From assembly GCF_004379255.2 (NCBI RefSeq), contig NC_056044.1, positions 5,000,001-5,064,000 on the forward strand: DNA of 64,000 nucleotides. The letters run 5' to 3'. Under the pieces are notes generated by a model. The model was given only the letters and a program-made list of their open reading frames with translations, did no database searches and had not been told where the DNA came from. The stretch comes from Salvia splendens (taxonomy: Eukaryota > Streptophyta > Magnoliopsida > Lamiales > Lamiaceae). The number at the start of each line of letters is the position of its first letter. Positions within the stretch are counted from its first letter, which is position 1. Below are positions 62,770 through 64,000 of this stretch, piece after piece. A program made the translations under genes and the position numbers.

Positions 62770-64000
62770 GGTGGCAAGAGGCATGCTAAGTGGAGTACTT
62801 TCTTGGAGACTTTTCCCTACGTCATCCGGTACAAAAAGGGAAAAGAAAATATGGTCCCCGATGCCTTGTCTTGTAAGCCTTCTCTAGCTTTGCTTTGTAG
62901 TGATATGCATGTTGGTGGTGCTTGTGTTTTTCGAAACTATATACTTACTATGTGCACTTCCAAATTCTTTGCTTTTGATAGCATTAAGGCGCTTTATGAG
63001 CATGATCTCGACTTTGCTAGTATTTTTGTTGCTTGTGAAAAGAGGTCATTTGAGAAGTACTATCGACTCTTTAAGGAAAATAGGTTGTGCATCCCGCAAG
63101 AGTCATGGAGAGAGGTTCTTGTGAGGGAATCCCACCTTGGGGGGTTGATGGGGCATTTTGGGGTAACTAAAACTTATGATATCCTATGTGAACATTTCTA
63201 TTGGCCCAAAATGAAGAGAGATGTTGAGAGGTTTTGTGGGGGATGCATCGAGTGTAGAAAGGCTAAATCCAAGTCAAATAACTTTGGCCTATACACACCC
63301 CTCCCTACCCCTACACACCCATGGGTTGACCTATCTATAGACTTCGTGCTAGGATTACCCTTATCCCAAAGAAAGAATGATAGCATCTTTATAGTGGTCG
63401 ATCGTTTCTCCAAAATGGCTCCTTTCTTGCCATGTTCAAAACACAATGATGCCAAACACATTGCCGACTTGTTCTTTAGGGAGATAGTTAGGATCCATGG
63501 TATTCCCCGGACCATAGTTAGTGATAGAGATGTCAAGTTCCTTAGTCACTTTTGGAAAACTCTTTGGAGGAAGTTGGGGAGCAAACTTTTATTTTCCACC
63601 ACCGCCCACCCCCAAACCGATGGCCAAACCGAGGTAGTGAACCGAACACTTGGGGGATTACTTAGAGCCTTGGTGAGTGAGAATAGGAAGTCTTGGGAAC
63701 TTTGACTTCCCATTGCCGAATTTGCTTATAATCGGACTACCCATTCCTCTACTAATTTTTCTTCCTTTGAAATTGTTTTTGGGTTCAATCCACTAACCCT
63801 GATGGATCTTGCTACGTCGGACTTGCCTTCTTCTCTTGTGTGTGATGTAAATGGAGCTAGCAAGGCTCAGTTTGTGAAGGACCTTCATGTTAAAGTGCAA
63901 GAGAACATCCAAAAGAGGAATGGACACTATGCAAGAGTTGCTAACAAAGGACGTAAGGAGGTGATCTTCAATCCCGGAGATTGGGTTTGGGTGCATTTCC
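62770..64000 (+). pseudogene. Ty3/Gypsy RNase H end, integrase and start of tail (partial, one stop)
   Basis: Plus-strand pol fragment. It opens inside the RNase H domain ([20 protein letters not shown], then [12 protein letters not shown]). Next the integrase zinc finger (H-L-G-G-L-M-G-H ... C-G-G-C-I-E-C) and the catalytic core ([41 protein letters not shown], giving D, D, E). A TGA at 63703-63705 interrupts SWEL and LPIAEFAYNRT. The frame then resumes to the window end (KGRKEVIFNPGDWVWVHF). The left end is truncated and joined to the minus-oriented element. Only one disabling change is visible in 1.2 kb. Confidence 0.88.

Overview
This is plant nuclear DNA: AT-rich intergenic sequence, many-intron genes with GT/AG splice sites, and a dense load of nested transposable elements (TEs). 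The gene content (two GH1 beta-glucosidases, a GT106 O-fucosyltransferase, a siroheme-pathway methyltransferase, a RAD21/SYN cohesin subunit and a plastid ribosomal RRM protein) fits a eudicot. An asterid is my guess only. Exon models were assembled by eye from splice sites, conserved protein blocks and frame continuity. All six complete host genes close as uninterrupted frames.

Layout. 1-2370: AT-rich sequence with a decayed B3-domain fragment. 2340-15560 and 16612-25330: two copies of one tandem duplication, each with a 15-exon secreted beta-glucosidase gene (536 and 543 codons). Copy 1 carries a TRIM, a Pack-MULE with an LRR-protein fragment, a hAT element and an almost new Copia element. 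Copy 2 lacks them and shows the matching unoccupied sequence at three or four of the sites. Copy 2 instead holds a 1.6-kb foldback element in its last intron. 26276-28561: O-fucosyltransferase. 29674-31833 (minus): UPM1, convergent with it. 32119-33826: Harbinger-type element with only a broken ORF1. 34632-35376: hAT element with a SINE-like insert. 35727-40011: 4.3-kb relative of the foldback element with seven copies of the same palindromic motif and remnants of coding exons. 40102-40257 (minus): possible 51-codon gene. 41707-45445 (minus): RAD21/SYN gene. 45865-47906: Harbinger-type element with an apparently intact transposase. 48634-49774: MULE-type element. 50283-51933 (minus): PSRP2. 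52257-53924: hAT element with a nested Helitron end. 55764-60773: decayed Copia element. 60885-61124: short-chain dehydrogenase fragment cut by a Gypsy-type LTR. 62770-64000: Gypsy RNase H/integrase running off the window.

The host genes are not an obvious functional cluster. UPM1 and PSRP2 products act in plastids, the SYN protein in nuclear cohesin, the O-fucosyltransferase in the Golgi, and the beta-glucosidases in the secretory or vacuolar route. The strongest unusual signals are the foldback family with its 13 telomere-like palindromic motifs, the ETG variant of the catalytic ENG motif in both beta-glucosidases, the duplication that lets several TE insertions be ordered in time, and the pair of Harbinger elements that each carry one of the two usual genes. 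No searches were run; family calls rest on motif recognition.
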